The translations under genes were made by a program, and so were the position numbers. Under the pieces are notes generated by a model, which was given only the letters and a program-made list of their open reading frames with translations, ran no database searches and was not told where the DNA came from. A DNA stretch of 53,433 bases from Microbacterium sp. (GTDB lineage Bacteria; Actinomycetota; Actinomycetes; Actinomycetales; Microbacteriaceae), in the NCBI GenBank assembly GCA_019510305.1, contig JAEKKN010000052.1:1-53433 (forward strand), in the 5' to 3' direction. Below are positions 1-8,878 of the stretch, piece by piece; position 1 is the stretch's first letter, and each line of letters starts with the position of its first letter.

Positions 1-819
1 CAGAGCGTGATCTCGAACCTGTCGGCGATCGCTCTGACGGTCGTGTTCGCCGCGATCACCGCGATGGGAGCGCTGCTCGCCCTGCAGATCCTCGCCATCG
101 GTCTGCAGGGGTTGCAGCTGGGAGCGGTGGGCGGCGGCGTGCTGGCGGGGGTCGTCGCCGCCGTGGGAGGGCGCTTCGCATACGGTGCCGGGATCGGCCT
201 GCGTACGGCGGATCTCGCCGGCATCCTGTTCGGATTCCTCGCCCTCGGCACGCTGTTCGCGATGTCGACGGCCGCCGACCCCCGTTGGTGGGAGCACAAC
301 TTCTCGACACTCGGTGGAGGAGCGGGCGCGTGGGCGTTCAACGGCACGCTCGTCGTCGCCGGTCTCATCATCGCCACCGTGGGCTCGTACGTCGGCCGAG
401 ATCTGCACCGGATGCTGGGCGACGACGCTCTGCCCCGTATCGCGCCGATCGTCGTGCTCTGGGCGCTCACGGGCGCGGCGCTCGCCGCGATCGGCCTCCT
501 GCCGCTCGAGCGGGTGCCTGTCGCGCACAACGTCGTCGCCCTCGGCGCGCTCGCGCTCTTCGTGCTGGCGGCCGTCACGACGGCACGGGTGTTCCCCGGT
601 TCGCCCCGAGCGCTGGTGATCACGACGATCGGGCTGATCGCCCTCGTCGGAGTCTCGGTCATGCTGTGCTTCGCCATCGGGCTGTTCGGGGTCACGGCGC
701 TCGAGGCGATCGTGATCGGACTCGGGATGCTGTGGATGCTGACGCTCGTGCGCGTGCTCGCGGTGCTCGCGCCGTCGCAATCGCGTCCCTCCGCCCGCAT
801 GAATGTCCTGCGTCTCTGA
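1..819 (+). CDS. DUF998-like multi-pass membrane protein, 5' end outside the window
   Basis: The reading frame is open to the left edge of the window, so the first visible GTG at 7 is probably internal and the true start lies upstream. The visible product is about 270 residues with seven or so hydrophobic segments. Residues about 92-105 contain WWEHNFSTLGGG, the kind of WWxxxxSxLG loop seen in DUF998 membrane proteins, which supports that family. No enzymatic function is known to me. It is followed by a 200-bp gap with a hairpin repeat, so it is probably the last gene of its transcript. Family assignment is moderately sure; function unknown. Confidence 0.7.
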   Translation, partial: QSVISNLSAIALTVVFAAITAMGALLALQILAIGLQGLQLGAVGGGVLAGVVAAVGGRFAYGAGIGLRTADLAGILFGFLALGTLFAMSTAADPRWWEHNFSTLGGGAGAWAFNGTLVVAGLIIATVGSYVGRDLHRMLGDDALPRIAPIVVLWALTGAALAAIGLLPLERVPVAHNVVALGALALFVLAAVTTARVFPGSPRALVITTIGLIALVGVSVMLCFAIGLFGVTALEAIVIGLGMLWMLTLVRVLAVLAPSQSRPSARMNVLRL

Positions 820-840
820 TCGCTGCACCAGCGTGCGGGG

Positions 841-915
841 TCGAGTGCACGGCCTGTCGCCGAGTGCACGACACGTCGGCACCGATCTGCCGTGCACTCG
901 GCGAGTTCACGTGCA
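841..915. repeat. Dispersed palindromic repeat, family 2, copy A
   Basis: GCCGAGTGCACG at 859-870 and CGTGCACTCGGC at 891-902 form a perfect 12-bp inverted repeat; more GTGCAC cores flank it. The segment from about 847 to 876 is nearly identical to one at 48171-48202, 47 kb away. The rest of the 820-1020 gap shows only the ribosome binding site of the next gene. Confidence 0.7.
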
Positions 916-1020
916 GTCGACGCGCAGATAGGGAGCCAGCGCGCGAGAGATAGGGAAGGTGTCGGATGCCGGCGGGCCGCCTCAGAGCGGAATGTAGGGG
1001 TACCGGAGAAGGAGAACCCC

Positions 1021-1242
1021 ATGTACGAGCACCCGTATTACCAGTACACCCGTTTCGAGCAGGACGAGCTGGCGCGCCGAGCCGAGCTGCACCGCTTCAT
1101 CGCCGAGCACTCGGATCAGATCGTGGCCAGGCCGGAGGGTCCGATCGGACGGATGCTGCGCCGCATCGGCGCCGCGTTCGGACGCCGCAGCGGTCGTGCC
1201 GCGCAGCGGCAGACACCGTGCGAACCGGCCGTCGCCCGTTGA
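1021..1242 (+). CDS. Small basic hypothetical protein (73 aa)
   Basis: The ATG at 1021 is preceded by a good ribosome binding site, GAAGGAGAACCCC, which supports translation of this short gene. The product starts MYEHPYYQYTRF, is rich in Tyr and acidic residues at the N-terminus and strongly basic at the C-terminus (GRMLRRIGAAFGRRSGRAAQR), with a short amphipathic helix possible at residues 42-58. It has no signal peptide or transmembrane segment. I do not recognise a family. Small proteins of this style are often seen beside LuxR-type regulators in this group of bacteria, but nothing here shows a function. Confidence 0.65.
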   Translation: MYEHPYYQYTRFEQDELARRAELHRFIAEHSDQIVARPEGPIGRMLRRIGAAFGRRSGRAAQRQTPCEPAVAR

Positions 1243-1270
1243 CCCTGGCTGCCTTGCCCGCGAATGGGGT

Positions 1271-1324
1271 CGTTCCCGCGACCGACATCGTTCCCGCGAC
1301 CGACGCCGTTCGCGGGACCGCTGT
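1271..1324 (+). repeat. Three tandem 18-bp units before the LuxR regulator gene
   Basis: Units at 1271-1288 and 1289-1306 share CGTTCCCGCGACCGAC and differ only in the last two bases; a third, degenerate unit at 1307-1324 reads CGTTCGCGGGACCGCTGT. They lie between the 73-codon gene and the regulator start at 1416. They could be repeated operator half-sites or slippage products. Confidence 0.6.
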
Positions 1325-1415
1325 CGCGCGGCCGACGCGAGCCGCAGCATCCGTCGCCACGGGACCGACCACGCCGCAGACCCCGGATGTCGGCGCGGGG
1401 TGGCACGATGAGAGC

Positions 1416-4304
1416 ATGCCTCCGTTCGCGCCCAGCGCTCCGATGGTCGGTCGCGACTCCGACCTCGCTCGCGCGCACGCGCTGTTCGAGCGTGCGAGCG
1501 AAGGAACGCCCACTGCGCTGCTGATCGAGGGCGAGGCGGGCATCGGCAAGTCCCGATTGCTGCGCGAGTTCGCCGACGACATCGCGAATCGCGCCGACAT
1601 CCATGTCGGCTGGTGCCTCGACCTCGGCGCGGCTCGTTCGCCCTACGGTCCCCTCACCGGGATCCTGCGCTCGATCGTGCAGACCCTCGGCGACGATAGA
1701 GTCCGCGACGCCGTCGGTTCGGGTGTCGATGCGCTGGCCATGCTGCTTCCCGATCTCGCCCCTCAGGCCGATCGTGCGAGCACCAGTCCCGAGCGCCTGC
1801 GCGACGCGATCGCGAGCCTGATCGAGTGCGCCGCCGAGCGTGCTCCGCAGGTCCTCGTGGTCGAAGACCTGCACTGGGCCGACGAGTCCACGCTGGCCAT
1901 CCTGTCTTTCCTGCTCCGTGCACTGGGCCGGGGGCGCATCATGCTGCTGCTGACCTCACGATCCGACGATGTGCGCCGCGGCGACGCCGTGAGCCGCTTC
2001 ATCGGCGAGGCCACTCGGGCGCGCCTGCTCGAGCGCGAGGCCCTCGAGCGGCTCGACATCGACGCCGTGCGCGAGATCGCCGAGCAGGTGACCGGGCACG
2101 CCCTCAGCCAGGGCGCGCTCGAGCGCATCTACGACCGTGCCGAAGGGGTGCCGTTCTTCGTCGAGGAGATCGCCTGCTGCTCCACGGCTCCGATCCCCGA
2201 CGGGCTCCGCGATCTCCTGCTCGCCCGGTTCGATCGACTCGGCGACGACGCCCGAAGGGTCGTGCAGGTCGCGTCGGGCGCAGAGCGTCCGCTCACGCAT
2301 CCGCTGCTCGAGCGGCTCGTCGGCTTCGCGGATGAGCGGCTCGACGAAGCCGTGCGTGAGGCTACGCGCAGCGGCATCCTCGTCGTCATCGACGACGGCT
2401 ACCGGTTCCGGCACGCGCTGCTGCGAGAGGCGGTTCACGACGACCTGCTGCCAGGCGAGCGCTCTCGCCTGCACCGCACGTACGCCGAGACCCTCGAAGC
2501 GCAGTGCGACGGCAGCGACTCCGCCGACGCGGCAGCCCTCGCCTATCACTGGCAGCTCGCACAGGACGACCGCAAGGCCCTGTCCGCGGCGGTCGACGCG
2601 ATGCTCCATGCGAAGGCGCGCTTCGCGTTCGCCAGCGCCGCGCGCTTCGGCGAACTCGCGCTCGGAGTGTGGTCGCAGGTGTCCGATCCAGAGCAGGCCG
2701 CCGGCATCGCCCGACTCGATCTGCTGCTCGTCCTGGGGTCGATCCTGCGCAACGCCGGCGACGGCGAACGTGCGCTCGCCGTGGTGACGCTTGCTCTGTC
2801 CGAACTCGACCCGGCGACCGTCGACCCGCGCCTGCACGCCCGCCTGCTGCGCGACAAGGCCTACTACACGATGAACCTCGGCCGTCCAGGCGCCATCCCG
2901 CTGCTGCACGAGTCTCTGGCGATCCTCGACGAACGCGTCGACGACGACCGTCTGCGCGCCACTGTTCTCAACAACCTCGCCAGCCGATACATGATCGCCG
3001 GCGAGCTCGATCGGTCCTATGAGCTGGGCGTCGAAGCAGGCGCCTTCGCCGCTCGCGCCGGTTCGGACGACGAGTCGTCCATCGCGGCCAACGTGCGTGC
3101 AGCCTCCCGCGCGCACCGGGGAGACCTCGCCGAGGGCATCCGAGAGTACGAGCAGGCGCGCGCGCTCGCCAGAGGGTCGACGGCCGATCTGCGGTATCGC
3201 GTCAACTACTCCGACCTGCTGACCCTGCTCGGCCGCTACCGGGAGGCCGTCGCGCTCGCGGAAGACGGGCTGGCGCGCTCGCGTCGTTTCGGCGTCGAGC
3301 GCACCTCGGGGTCGGTGATGACTCAGAACATGGCGGTCCCGCTGCTCGAACTCGGCGAGATCGAGCGCGTGGAGGAGATGCTCGCACGCGAGCTCTCGCA
3401 GAACACGCTGCGGGTGTTCCGCATGTACACGACCATGACGCGCGTGCGGCTGCTGTCGTGGCGCGGGAGGCACGAGGAGGCCGCCGAGCTCTTGCGGGAG
3501 TCGCTGCCGGCATTCCGTGAGACGGGGACCGTCGAACGTCAGATCTGGTACGACATCGTCGTGATGACGGTGGCGGTGGCCGAGAGCAGCGGCGATCTCG
3601 AGGGCGCGCTCGCAGCGATCGTGCAGATGCTCGCCGACGAAGGCCCGCGGCTGCTCCACCAGCGCCGGCTGCTGCTGCAGTCGGGATGGATCATCGCCCA
3701 GCTGCGCGCGCAGGGGGTCGAGGTCGCTCAGGCGGTCGAGGCGATCCGCGCCGCATGGCGGGCCCAGCATCCGCAGCTTCAGGGCGACGCTTGGGAGAGC
3801 ATCCTCTTCGCACTGCTCGACCCGACCGTGCAGCGGCTCGAAGCGGCGCTGTCCGTCGCCGACGGCGACGACGTACCGGTCACGTTCCGCTCGGTCCTGC
3901 GCCTGGAACTCGCCCGCTTGCGGGTGCGGGAGGGCGACAGGGCGACGGCGGGTCGGCTGCTGGCAGAGGCCGCCGTGCACGCGGAGCGCATCGGTCACGA
4001 GCAGCTCCGTCGCGAAGTCAGCGGGTTCATGGCATCCGCCGGGCTCGGCGCGCACGAATCGTCGGATGCCGGTGCGCTCACCGCCCGCGAACGCCAGGTG
4101 CTGGATCTGATCGCCGAGGGCCTCAGCAATCGGCAGATCGGCGAGCGGCTGTTCATCAGTGTGAAGACGGTGAGCGTGCACGTCTCCGCTGTGTTGCGCA
4201 AACTCGGTGTCAGCACCCGCACCGAAGCCGCCGTCGCGGCGCAGCGAACAGCTGTCGAGCGGAGTGCTCCGGGGGTCGACGACGGCGTTCGTCTCGTCGG
4301 ATGA
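1416..4304 (+). CDS. LuxR-family ATPase regulator (LAL/MalT-like)
   Basis: Large regulator of 962 residues. Near the N-terminus MVGRDSDL starts an AAA-type ATPase module with Walker A GEAGIGKS (about residues 39-46) and Walker B-like VLVVEDLHWAD (about 148-158). A long helical TPR-like middle region follows (about 350-870). The C-terminus carries a LuxR helix-turn-helix, LTARERQVLDLIAEG...SVKTVSVHVSAVLRKLG (about 888-935), that binds DNA. The family switches on target operons when a small ligand and ATP are bound. The frame stays open back to 966, but that stretch overlaps the neighbouring gene and is low-complexity Ala/Thr/Pro, so I choose the ATG at 1416; CACGAT at 1404-1409 could be a -10 for a leaderless transcript. 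The target genes are not evident. Confidence 0.9.
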   Translation: MPPFAPSAPMVGRDSDLARAHALFERASEGTPTALLIEGEAGIGKSRLLREFADDIANRADIHVGWCLDLGAARSPYGPLTGILRSIVQTLGDDRVRDAVGSGVDALAMLLPDLAPQADRASTSPERLRDAIASLIECAAERAPQVLVVEDLHWADESTLAILSFLLRALGRGRIMLLLTSRSDDVRRGDAVSRFIGEATRARLLEREALERLDIDAVREIAEQVTGHALSQGALERIYDRAEGVPFFVEEIACCSTAPIPDGLRDLLLARFDRLGDDARRVVQVASGAERPLTHPLLERLVGFADERLDEAVREATRSGILVVIDDGYRFRHALLREAVHDDLLPGERSRLHRTYAETLEAQCDGSDSADAAALAYHWQLAQDDRKALSAAVDAMLHAKARFAFASAARFGELALGVWSQVSDPEQAAGIARLDLLLVLGSILRNAGDGERALAVVTLALSELDPATVDPRLHARLLRDKAYYTMNLGRPGAIPLLHESLAILDERVDDDRLRATVLNNLASRYMIAGELDRSYELGVEAGAFAARAGSDDESSIAANVRAASRAHRGDLAEGIREYEQARALARGSTADLRYRVNYSDLLTLLGRYREAVALAEDGLARSRRFGVERTSGSVMTQNMAVPLLELGEIERVEEMLARELSQNTLRVFRMYTTMTRVRLLSWRGRHEEAAELLRESLPAFRETGTVERQIWYDIVVMTVAVAESSGDLEGALAAIVQMLADEGPRLLHQRRLLLQSGWIIAQLRAQGVEVAQAVEAIRAAWRAQHPQLQGDAWESILFALLDPTVQRLEAALSVADGDDVPVTFRSVLRLELARLRVREGDRATAGRLLAEAAVHAERIGHEQLRREVSGFMASAGLGAHESSDAGALTARERQVLDLIAEGLSNRQIGERLFISVKTVSVHVSAVLRKLGVSTRTEAAVAAQRTAVERSAPGVDDGVRLVG

Positions 4305-4315
4305 GGACACCGGTG

Positions 4316-4375
4316 TTCTCGTTGTCAGCCAGCCGTGGTACGGTGACCGAGTACGCGTGTCGAAAGTTCCGACAC
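4316..4375 (+). promoter_or_regulatory. Putative cspA promoter and leader hairpin
   Basis: A weak -35 TTCTCG (4316-4321), 17-bp spacer and -10 TACGGT (4339-4344) predict a start near 4351 and a leader of about 70 nt. The leader contains a perfect 6-bp hairpin, GTGTCG (4357-4362) with CGACAC (4370-4375). Cold-shock genes often have structured leaders. No strong Shine-Dalgarno precedes the ATG; the leader end is A-rich instead. Confidence 0.45.
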
Positions 4376-4420
4376 GGTGCAGATCGCGAAAGCGGTCATT
4401 TCAACAGAAAGTAGAAACAC

Positions 4421-4624
4421 ATGGCCACTGGCACTGTGAAATGGTTCAACGCGGAGAAGGGCTTCGGCTTCATCGCTCCTGATGACGGCTCGGACGACCT
4501 CTTCGCCCACTACTCGGCAATCGCCGGCTCCGGTTTCAAGGAGCTCCGCGAGAACCAGAAGGTCGAATTCGACGCTGAGCGTGGCCCCAAGGGCATGCAG
4601 GCGGCGAACATCCGCGCTCTCTGA
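4421..4624 (+). CDS. cspA: Cold-shock protein CspA family
   Basis: A 67-residue single OB-fold protein that binds single-stranded RNA and DNA and keeps mRNA unstructured. It is full length for the family. RNP1 is KGFGFIAPD (about residues 14-22) and RNP2 is DLFAHYSAI (about 26-34), both intact with their aromatic residues. The start [15 protein letters not shown] is the classic CspA N-terminus. The gene is monocistronic: a promoter-like element lies 80 bp upstream and a strong hairpin terminator follows 18 bp after the stop codon. Confidence 0.97.
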   Translation: MATGTVKWFNAEKGFGFIAPDDGSDDLFAHYSAIAGSGFKELRENQKVEFDAERGPKGMQAANIRAL

Positions 4625-4642
4625 GCGCGCGCTGACTTCCTG

Positions 4643-4672
4643 ACCGGCCGGACCCTTCGGGGTCCGGCCGGT
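4643..4672 (+). terminator. Rho-independent-like terminator of cspA
   Basis: A perfect 13-bp stem (4643-4655 with 4660-4672) closes a TTCG tetraloop (4656-4659). It begins 18 nt after the cspA stop codon. Only a short T-containing tail follows, as is common in high-GC actinobacteria. Confidence 0.85.
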
Positions 4673-4774
4673 TCTGCGTTTCCGGGAGGGATGTCGCACG
4701 ATCCGAATCGTGTGCGAACGCCCGGTCGGCGCGGGCGTCATCCGCCCGCGATCTCCAGAGGGTCGAGCGCAGGG

Positions 4775-4817
4775 TTAGGGTCGCCTAAGGCCCATGTGTT
4801 AGGTTAGGCCAGGCTTA
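4775..4817 (+). promoter_or_regulatory. Two IdeR/DtxR-type iron boxes before the siderophore uptake operon
   Basis: TTAGGGTCGCCTAA at 4775-4788 has perfect TTAGG/CCTAA arms. A second site at 4799-4817, TTAGGTTAGGCCAGGCTTA, matches the known 19-bp IdeR/DtxR consensus TTAGGTTAGGCTAACCTAA at 15 positions by my count. They lie 60-105 bp before the binding-protein gene. Inference: iron-loaded IdeR/DtxR represses the operon and iron starvation releases it. Confidence 0.75.
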
Positions 4818-4879
4818 CCAAAGCCTCGGTGCAGCGTCGCGCCACGTCCCCCTGACTCAAGAACCCGAAGGGAACGCTC

Positions 4880-5926
4880 GTGCGTATCTCCCGTGTCCTC
4901 GCGCTCGGCGCAGCCGCAGCTCTCGCCCTCAGCCTCAGCGCCTGCGCGACCCCGTCCGCCGACAGCGATGCAGCCGGTGCGGCATCGGCCTCCGAGACCG
5001 CAGGCGTCGTGCCCGACGGCACCTTCCCCGTCACGATCGAGCACGTCTACGGCGAGACCACGATCCAGAAGCAGCCCGAGCGGGTCGCGACCGTCGCCTG
5101 GTCCAACCAGGAAGTGCCGCTCGCTCTCGGGATCGTGCCGGTCGGCATGGCGAAGGTCACCTGGGGAGACGACGACGGCGACGGAATCCTGCCCTGGGTC
5201 GAGGACAAGCTCGACGAACTCGGCGGTGACACTCCAGTGCTGTTCGATGAGACCGACGGCATCGACTTCGAGGCCGTCGCCGACACCAAGCCCGACGTGA
5301 TCCTCGCCTCCTACTCCGGCCTCTCGCAGGAGGAGTACGACACGCTGTCCAAGATCGCACCGGTCGTGGCCTATCCAGATGTCAAGTGGGGAACGTCGAT
5401 CGACGACATGATCGCGATGAACTCGAAGGCGATCGGCCTGTCGACGTCGGGTGAGAAGCTGATCGACGACCTGCAGGCAGAGGCGGATGCCGCGCTCGCC
5501 GCGCACAGCGTGCTGGCCGACAAGAAGCTGCTGTTCTCGTACATCGACCCGTCCGACCTCAGCCAGATCGGCTTCTACAACGCGATCGACACCCGTCCCG
5601 GTTACCTGCACGACAACCTCGGCCTGCCTTTCCCCGCGATCGTGGAGGAGAGCGCCGACAGCACCGAGTTCTACCAGGCGGTGAGCTCGGAGGAGGCCGA
5701 CAAGTTCAGCGACGTCGACGTCTTCGTGGTGTACGGCGACGAGTCGGTCATCCCCGTGCTGCAGGCCGACCCGCTGCTGTCGAAGATCCCCGCGATCGCC
5801 GAGGGCCGCATCGCGACACTGGGCGAAGCCACCCCGCTCGCGGCCTCCGCCAACCCTTCGCCGCTGTCGATCGGCTGGGGCCTCGACGACTACCTGGCTG
5901 CGCTGGCCGCTCCGCTCGCCGGCTGA
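4880..5926 (+). CDS. Iron-siderophore ABC transporter, lipid-anchored binding protein
   Basis: A 348-residue periplasmic-type binding protein of the FepB/FhuD/BtuF class that captures ferric siderophore outside the membrane. The N-terminus has a lipoprotein signal with lipobox LSAC and Cys22. The mature part starts with the family's GTFPVTIEHVYGETTI and PERVATVAW segments and has the usual two-lobe layout. The GTG at 4880 is chosen because the signal peptide begins there and GAAGGGA lies just upstream. It is the first gene of a five-gene operon preceded by two iron boxes. The exact siderophore cannot be read from sequence; the tandem permeases suggest a catecholate or mixed-type siderophore importer. 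Confidence 0.93.
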   Translation: MRISRVLALGAAAALALSLSACATPSADSDAAGAASASETAGVVPDGTFPVTIEHVYGETTIQKQPERVATVAWSNQEVPLALGIVPVGMAKVTWGDDDGDGILPWVEDKLDELGGDTPVLFDETDGIDFEAVADTKPDVILASYSGLSQEEYDTLSKIAPVVAYPDVKWGTSIDDMIAMNSKAIGLSTSGEKLIDDLQAEADAALAAHSVLADKKLLFSYIDPSDLSQIGFYNAIDTRPGYLHDNLGLPFPAIVEESADSTEFYQAVSSEEADKFSDVDVFVVYGDESVIPVLQADPLLSKIPAIAEGRIATLGEATPLAASANPSPLSIGWGLDDYLAALAAPLAG

Positions 5927-5934
5927 ACCGGGCA

Positions 5935-6930
5935 GTGACCGCTGCGACAGCATTCGCACCGGGCGCCGCACGTCTGCGGCGCCCGGTCCTGAGCATCCTC
6001 TCGGTGTCCTTCGGCGTGCGCGCCGTGTCGCTCGCCGACATCGTCTCGGCGCTCTCCGGGCATGACGACACGATCGCGCAGGCGGCGATCATCAAGCGCG
6101 TCCCCCGCACGGTGCTCGCGATCCTCGTCGGCTCGGCGCTCGCTCTCGCCGGTGCGACCATGCAGGCGGTCACCCGCAACCCCATCGCCGACCCCGGAAT
6201 CCTCGGTGTCTCCAGCGGCGCCGCTCTCGCGGTGGCCGCCGGCATCGCCTTCCTGGGCCTCACCGACGCCTACGGGCAGATGGCGCTCGCCATCGGCGGC
6301 GCCGCGCTCGCCGCCACCTTCGTCTACACGGTCGGCTCTCTCGGACGCGGGGGTGCGACTCCGCTGAAGCTGGCGCTCGCGGGGGCGGCGACCTCCGCCG
6401 CCTTCGCCTCTCTCATCAGCGCGATCATGCTGCCTCGAGTCGATCTGCTGCAGTCGTTCCAGTCGTGGCAGGTCGGCGGGGTGGGTGGCGCGGAATGGCC
6501 GCGTATCGCCGTCACCGCACCGGTGCTCGCGATCGGCGCGCTCATCTGCTTCGCGAGCGCTCGCGGCATGAACTCCCTCGCCCTCGGCGACGACATGGCC
6601 GCCGGCCTCGGCGAGCACGTGTTCCGCACCCGTCTCGTCTCCGCGCTCGGAGCGGTCATCCTGGCGGGCGCCGCGACCGCCGTCGCCGGACCGATCGGGT
6701 TCGTCGGACTCGTCATCCCGCACGTATGCCGGATGCTGATCGGAACCGATTACCGCTGGCTGCTGCCCTTCTCGGCTCTCGCAGGCGCCGCTCTGCTGCT
6801 GGCGAGCGACATCGTGGGCCGGACCATCGCACCGTCCTCTGAGGAGATCCAGGTCGGCATCGTGACCGCGGTGATCGGCGCTCCGTTCTTCATCTGGATC
6901 GTGCGTCGGCAGAAGGTGCGCGAGCTGTGA
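5935..6930 (+). CDS. FecCD-type siderophore permease, subunit 1
   Basis: A 331-residue BtuC/FecCD-family permease that forms half of the membrane channel. Family landmarks are RVPRTVLAILVGSALALAGATMQAVTRNPIADPGILG (about residues 56-92), the GPIGFVGLVIPHVCRML loop (about 243-260) that docks the ATPase, and the C-terminal EEIQVGIVTAVIGAPFFIWI. It starts 8 nt after the binding-protein stop, with no clear ribosome binding site, so coupling is likely. Oddity: the first membrane helix is unusually short; the stretch before VRAVSLADIVSAL holds only about 10-12 hydrophobic residues. Confidence 0.93.
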   Translation: MTAATAFAPGAARLRRPVLSILSVSFGVRAVSLADIVSALSGHDDTIAQAAIIKRVPRTVLAILVGSALALAGATMQAVTRNPIADPGILGVSSGAALAVAAGIAFLGLTDAYGQMALAIGGAALAATFVYTVGSLGRGGATPLKLALAGAATSAAFASLISAIMLPRVDLLQSFQSWQVGGVGGAEWPRIAVTAPVLAIGALICFASARGMNSLALGDDMAAGLGEHVFRTRLVSALGAVILAGAATAVAGPIGFVGLVIPHVCRMLIGTDYRWLLPFSALAGAALLLASDIVGRTIAPSSEEIQVGIVTAVIGAPFFIWIVRRQKVREL

Positions 6931-8081
6931 CCCTTCGATCCGCCCGCACCACTCCAGGCATCGCTCCGCACTGCCCGGAGCCTCCGCGGCGCGTGGGCCC
7001 GGCTCAGGGACCCGGGGGTCGAGAGGCCCAGGGCACCGGCGGCGTCCGTGACCGTGACCGCGTCGCGGCCATCATCGCGGGTCGCAGGGCACGGCAGCGC
7101 CGTCACGCGATCGCCTCGATCGTGCTCGGCGTCGCGCTGGTGATCCTCTTCCTCGGCGCGCTCATGTTCGGCAACACCTTCTACACACCCGACGAGGTGT
7201 TCCGCGTGATCGCGGGCCAGACCGTTCCCGGGGCCTCCTTCACCGTCGGCGAGCTGCGACTGCCGCGAGCCGTGCTCGCCGTGCTCGCAGGCATCGCGTT
7301 CGGCATCGCGGGTGTCTGCTTCCAGACGCTGCTGCGCAACCCGCTGGCCTCGCCTGACATCATCGGGATCTCCGACGGCGCGGGCGCCGCGGCCGTGATC
7401 GGCATCGTCGTGCTGTCGCTGAACGGCCCCGTCGTCTCTGCGCTCGCCCTGGTCGGCGCCCTGGTGACGGCCGCCCTCATCTACATCCTCTCGAGCAAGA
7501 ACGGTTTCGCCGGCACGCGTCTGATCCTTATCGGCATCGGGATCGCGGCGATGCTGCAGAGCGTGATCTCCTACGTGCTCTCCCGCGCCGCGAACTGGGA
7601 CATCCAGACGGCGATGCAGTGGCTCACCGGAAGCCTCAACAACGCGTCATGGGAGCGGGTGATCCCTCTCGCAATCGCGGCCGGGGTCGTCGTGCCCGTG
7701 ATGCTGCTGCAGGGGCGAGGGCTCGGAGCCATGCAGCTCGGCGACGACTCGGCATCCGGTCTCGGGGTGCGGGTGAACCTCACCCGCATCCTGTTCATCC
7801 TGGGCGCCGTCGCGCTGCTCGCCTTCGCGACCGCCGCGACCGGACCGATCGCTTTCGTCGCCTTCATGGCGGGGCCCATCGCCGCCCGCCTCACCGGCCC
7901 CGGCGCGAACCTGCTGCTGCCGAGCGCCCTCGTCGGCGCGGTGCTCGTGCTCGGGGGCGACCTGATCGGCCAGTTCGCGTTCGGCGAGCGCTACCCGGTC
8001 GGCGTCATCACCGGGGTGCTCGGCGCTCCGTATCTCATCTACCTGCTCATCCGCACCAATCGCTCGGGAGGCTCTCTGTGA
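6927..8081 (+). CDS. FecCD-type siderophore permease, subunit 2
   Basis: A 384-residue FecCD permease, partner of the preceding gene; the pair is typical of FepD/FepG-like importers. Visible landmarks are RLPRAVLAVLAGIAFGIAGVCFQTLLRNPLASPDIIGI-like helices (about residues 108-145) and GPIAFVAFMAGPIAARL (about 306-322). The GTG start at 6927 overlaps the previous stop by 4 nt. The first 50 or so residues are a low-complexity Pro/Gly/Arg-rich extension, longer than usual, whose DNA includes a fragment like a degraded REP unit (around 6997-7020). The real start could therefore be further downstream. Confidence 0.92.
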   Translation: MTLRSARTTPGIAPHCPEPPRRVGPAQGPGGREAQGTGGVRDRDRVAAIIAGRRARQRRHAIASIVLGVALVILFLGALMFGNTFYTPDEVFRVIAGQTVPGASFTVGELRLPRAVLAVLAGIAFGIAGVCFQTLLRNPLASPDIIGISDGAGAAAVIGIVVLSLNGPVVSALALVGALVTAALIYILSSKNGFAGTRLILIGIGIAAMLQSVISYVLSRAANWDIQTAMQWLTGSLNNASWERVIPLAIAAGVVVPVMLLQGRGLGAMQLGDDSASGLGVRVNLTRILFILGAVALLAFATAATGPIAFVAFMAGPIAARLTGPGANLLLPSALVGAVLVLGGDLIGQFAFGERYPVGVITGVLGAPYLIYLLIRTNRSGGSL

Positions 8082-8878
8082 CCGAGGCGCATACTCTGAC
8101 GGCCGAGGCCGTCACTCTCGCCTACGGCGACCGCACGGTCATCGACGGGCTCGACCTGAAGATCGCGCCCGGCCGCATCACGACGATCGTGGGCGCGAAC
8201 GGATGCGGCAAGTCGACGCTGCTGAGGTCGCTGGCTCGCCTGCTGTCGCCGACCGCCGGTCAGATCGTGCTCGACGGCAAGTCGGTGCATGCGCGTCCGA
8301 GCAAGGAGGTCGCGCGCGTGCTCGGCCTGCTGCCGCAGTCGCCGGTCGCTCCGGAGGGCATCGCGGTCGCCGATCTCGTGGGCCGGGGGCGGCATCCGCA
8401 CCAGAAGATGCTCTCGCGCTGGACGGCGCACGACTACGAGGTGGTCGCCGACGCACTCGCCGCGACCGGCACGACGGATCTGGCCGATCGCAGCGTCGAC
8501 GAGCTCTCGGGAGGGCAGCGTCAGCGGGTCTGGATCGCGATGGCCCTGGCGCAGGAGACCGACATCCTGCTGCTCGACGAACCGACCACGTTCCTCGACG
8601 TCGCCCACCAGGTCGAGGTCCTCGATCTGCTCACCGACCTCAGCGTCGCCCGCGGCACCACGATCGTGATGGTGCTGCACGATCTGAACCTGGCCGCACG
8701 CTACGCCGACGAGATCGTCGCGATGAAGAACGGCCGGGTGCACGCCGCCGGCGTCCCGAGCGACGTCGTCACGGCAGAACTGGTCGAGGAGGTCTTCGGC
8801 CTCGCCAACCACGTCACCACAGACCCGGTCTCAGGAAAGCCGCTGGTCACACCTATCGGGAGGCACCATGTCCGCTGA
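8078..8878 (+). CDS. Siderophore ABC transporter ATPase (FepC/FhuC-like)
   Basis: A 266-residue ATPase that powers siderophore import. Walker A is GANGCGKST (about residues 38-46), signature LSGGQRQRVWIAMALAQ (about 145-161), Walker B ILLLDEPTTFLD (about 165-176) and the switch histidine in VLHDLNLAARYAD (about 206-218). The frame is open upstream, but the GTG at 8078 is chosen because it overlaps the permease stop by 4 nt and follows GGGAGG at a good distance. It ends by overlapping the next gene by 11 nt, showing a tight operon. Confidence 0.96.
   Translation: MTEAHTLTAEAVTLAYGDRTVIDGLDLKIAPGRITTIVGANGCGKSTLLRSLARLLSPTAGQIVLDGKSVHARPSKEVARVLGLLPQSPVAPEGIAVADLVGRGRHPHQKMLSRWTAHDYEVVADALAATGTTDLADRSVDELSGGQRQRVWIAMALAQETDILLLDEPTTFLDVAHQVEVLDLLTDLSVARGTTIVMVLHDLNLAARYADEIVAMKNGRVHAAGVPSDVVTAELVEEVFGLANHVTTDPVSGKPLVTPIGRHHVR

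Noticed and set aside
966..1415. N-terminal extension of the LuxR regulator by 150 codons
   Set aside because: It overlaps a small gene with a strong ribosome binding site and crosses the tandem repeats; the conserved domain starts only after 1416.
1956..4310. 784-codon open frame antisense to the LuxR regulator
   Set aside because: It is a by-product of the GC-rich codon pattern of the plus-strand gene; its product is a compositionally odd Arg/Gly/His-rich sequence with no recognisable domain.
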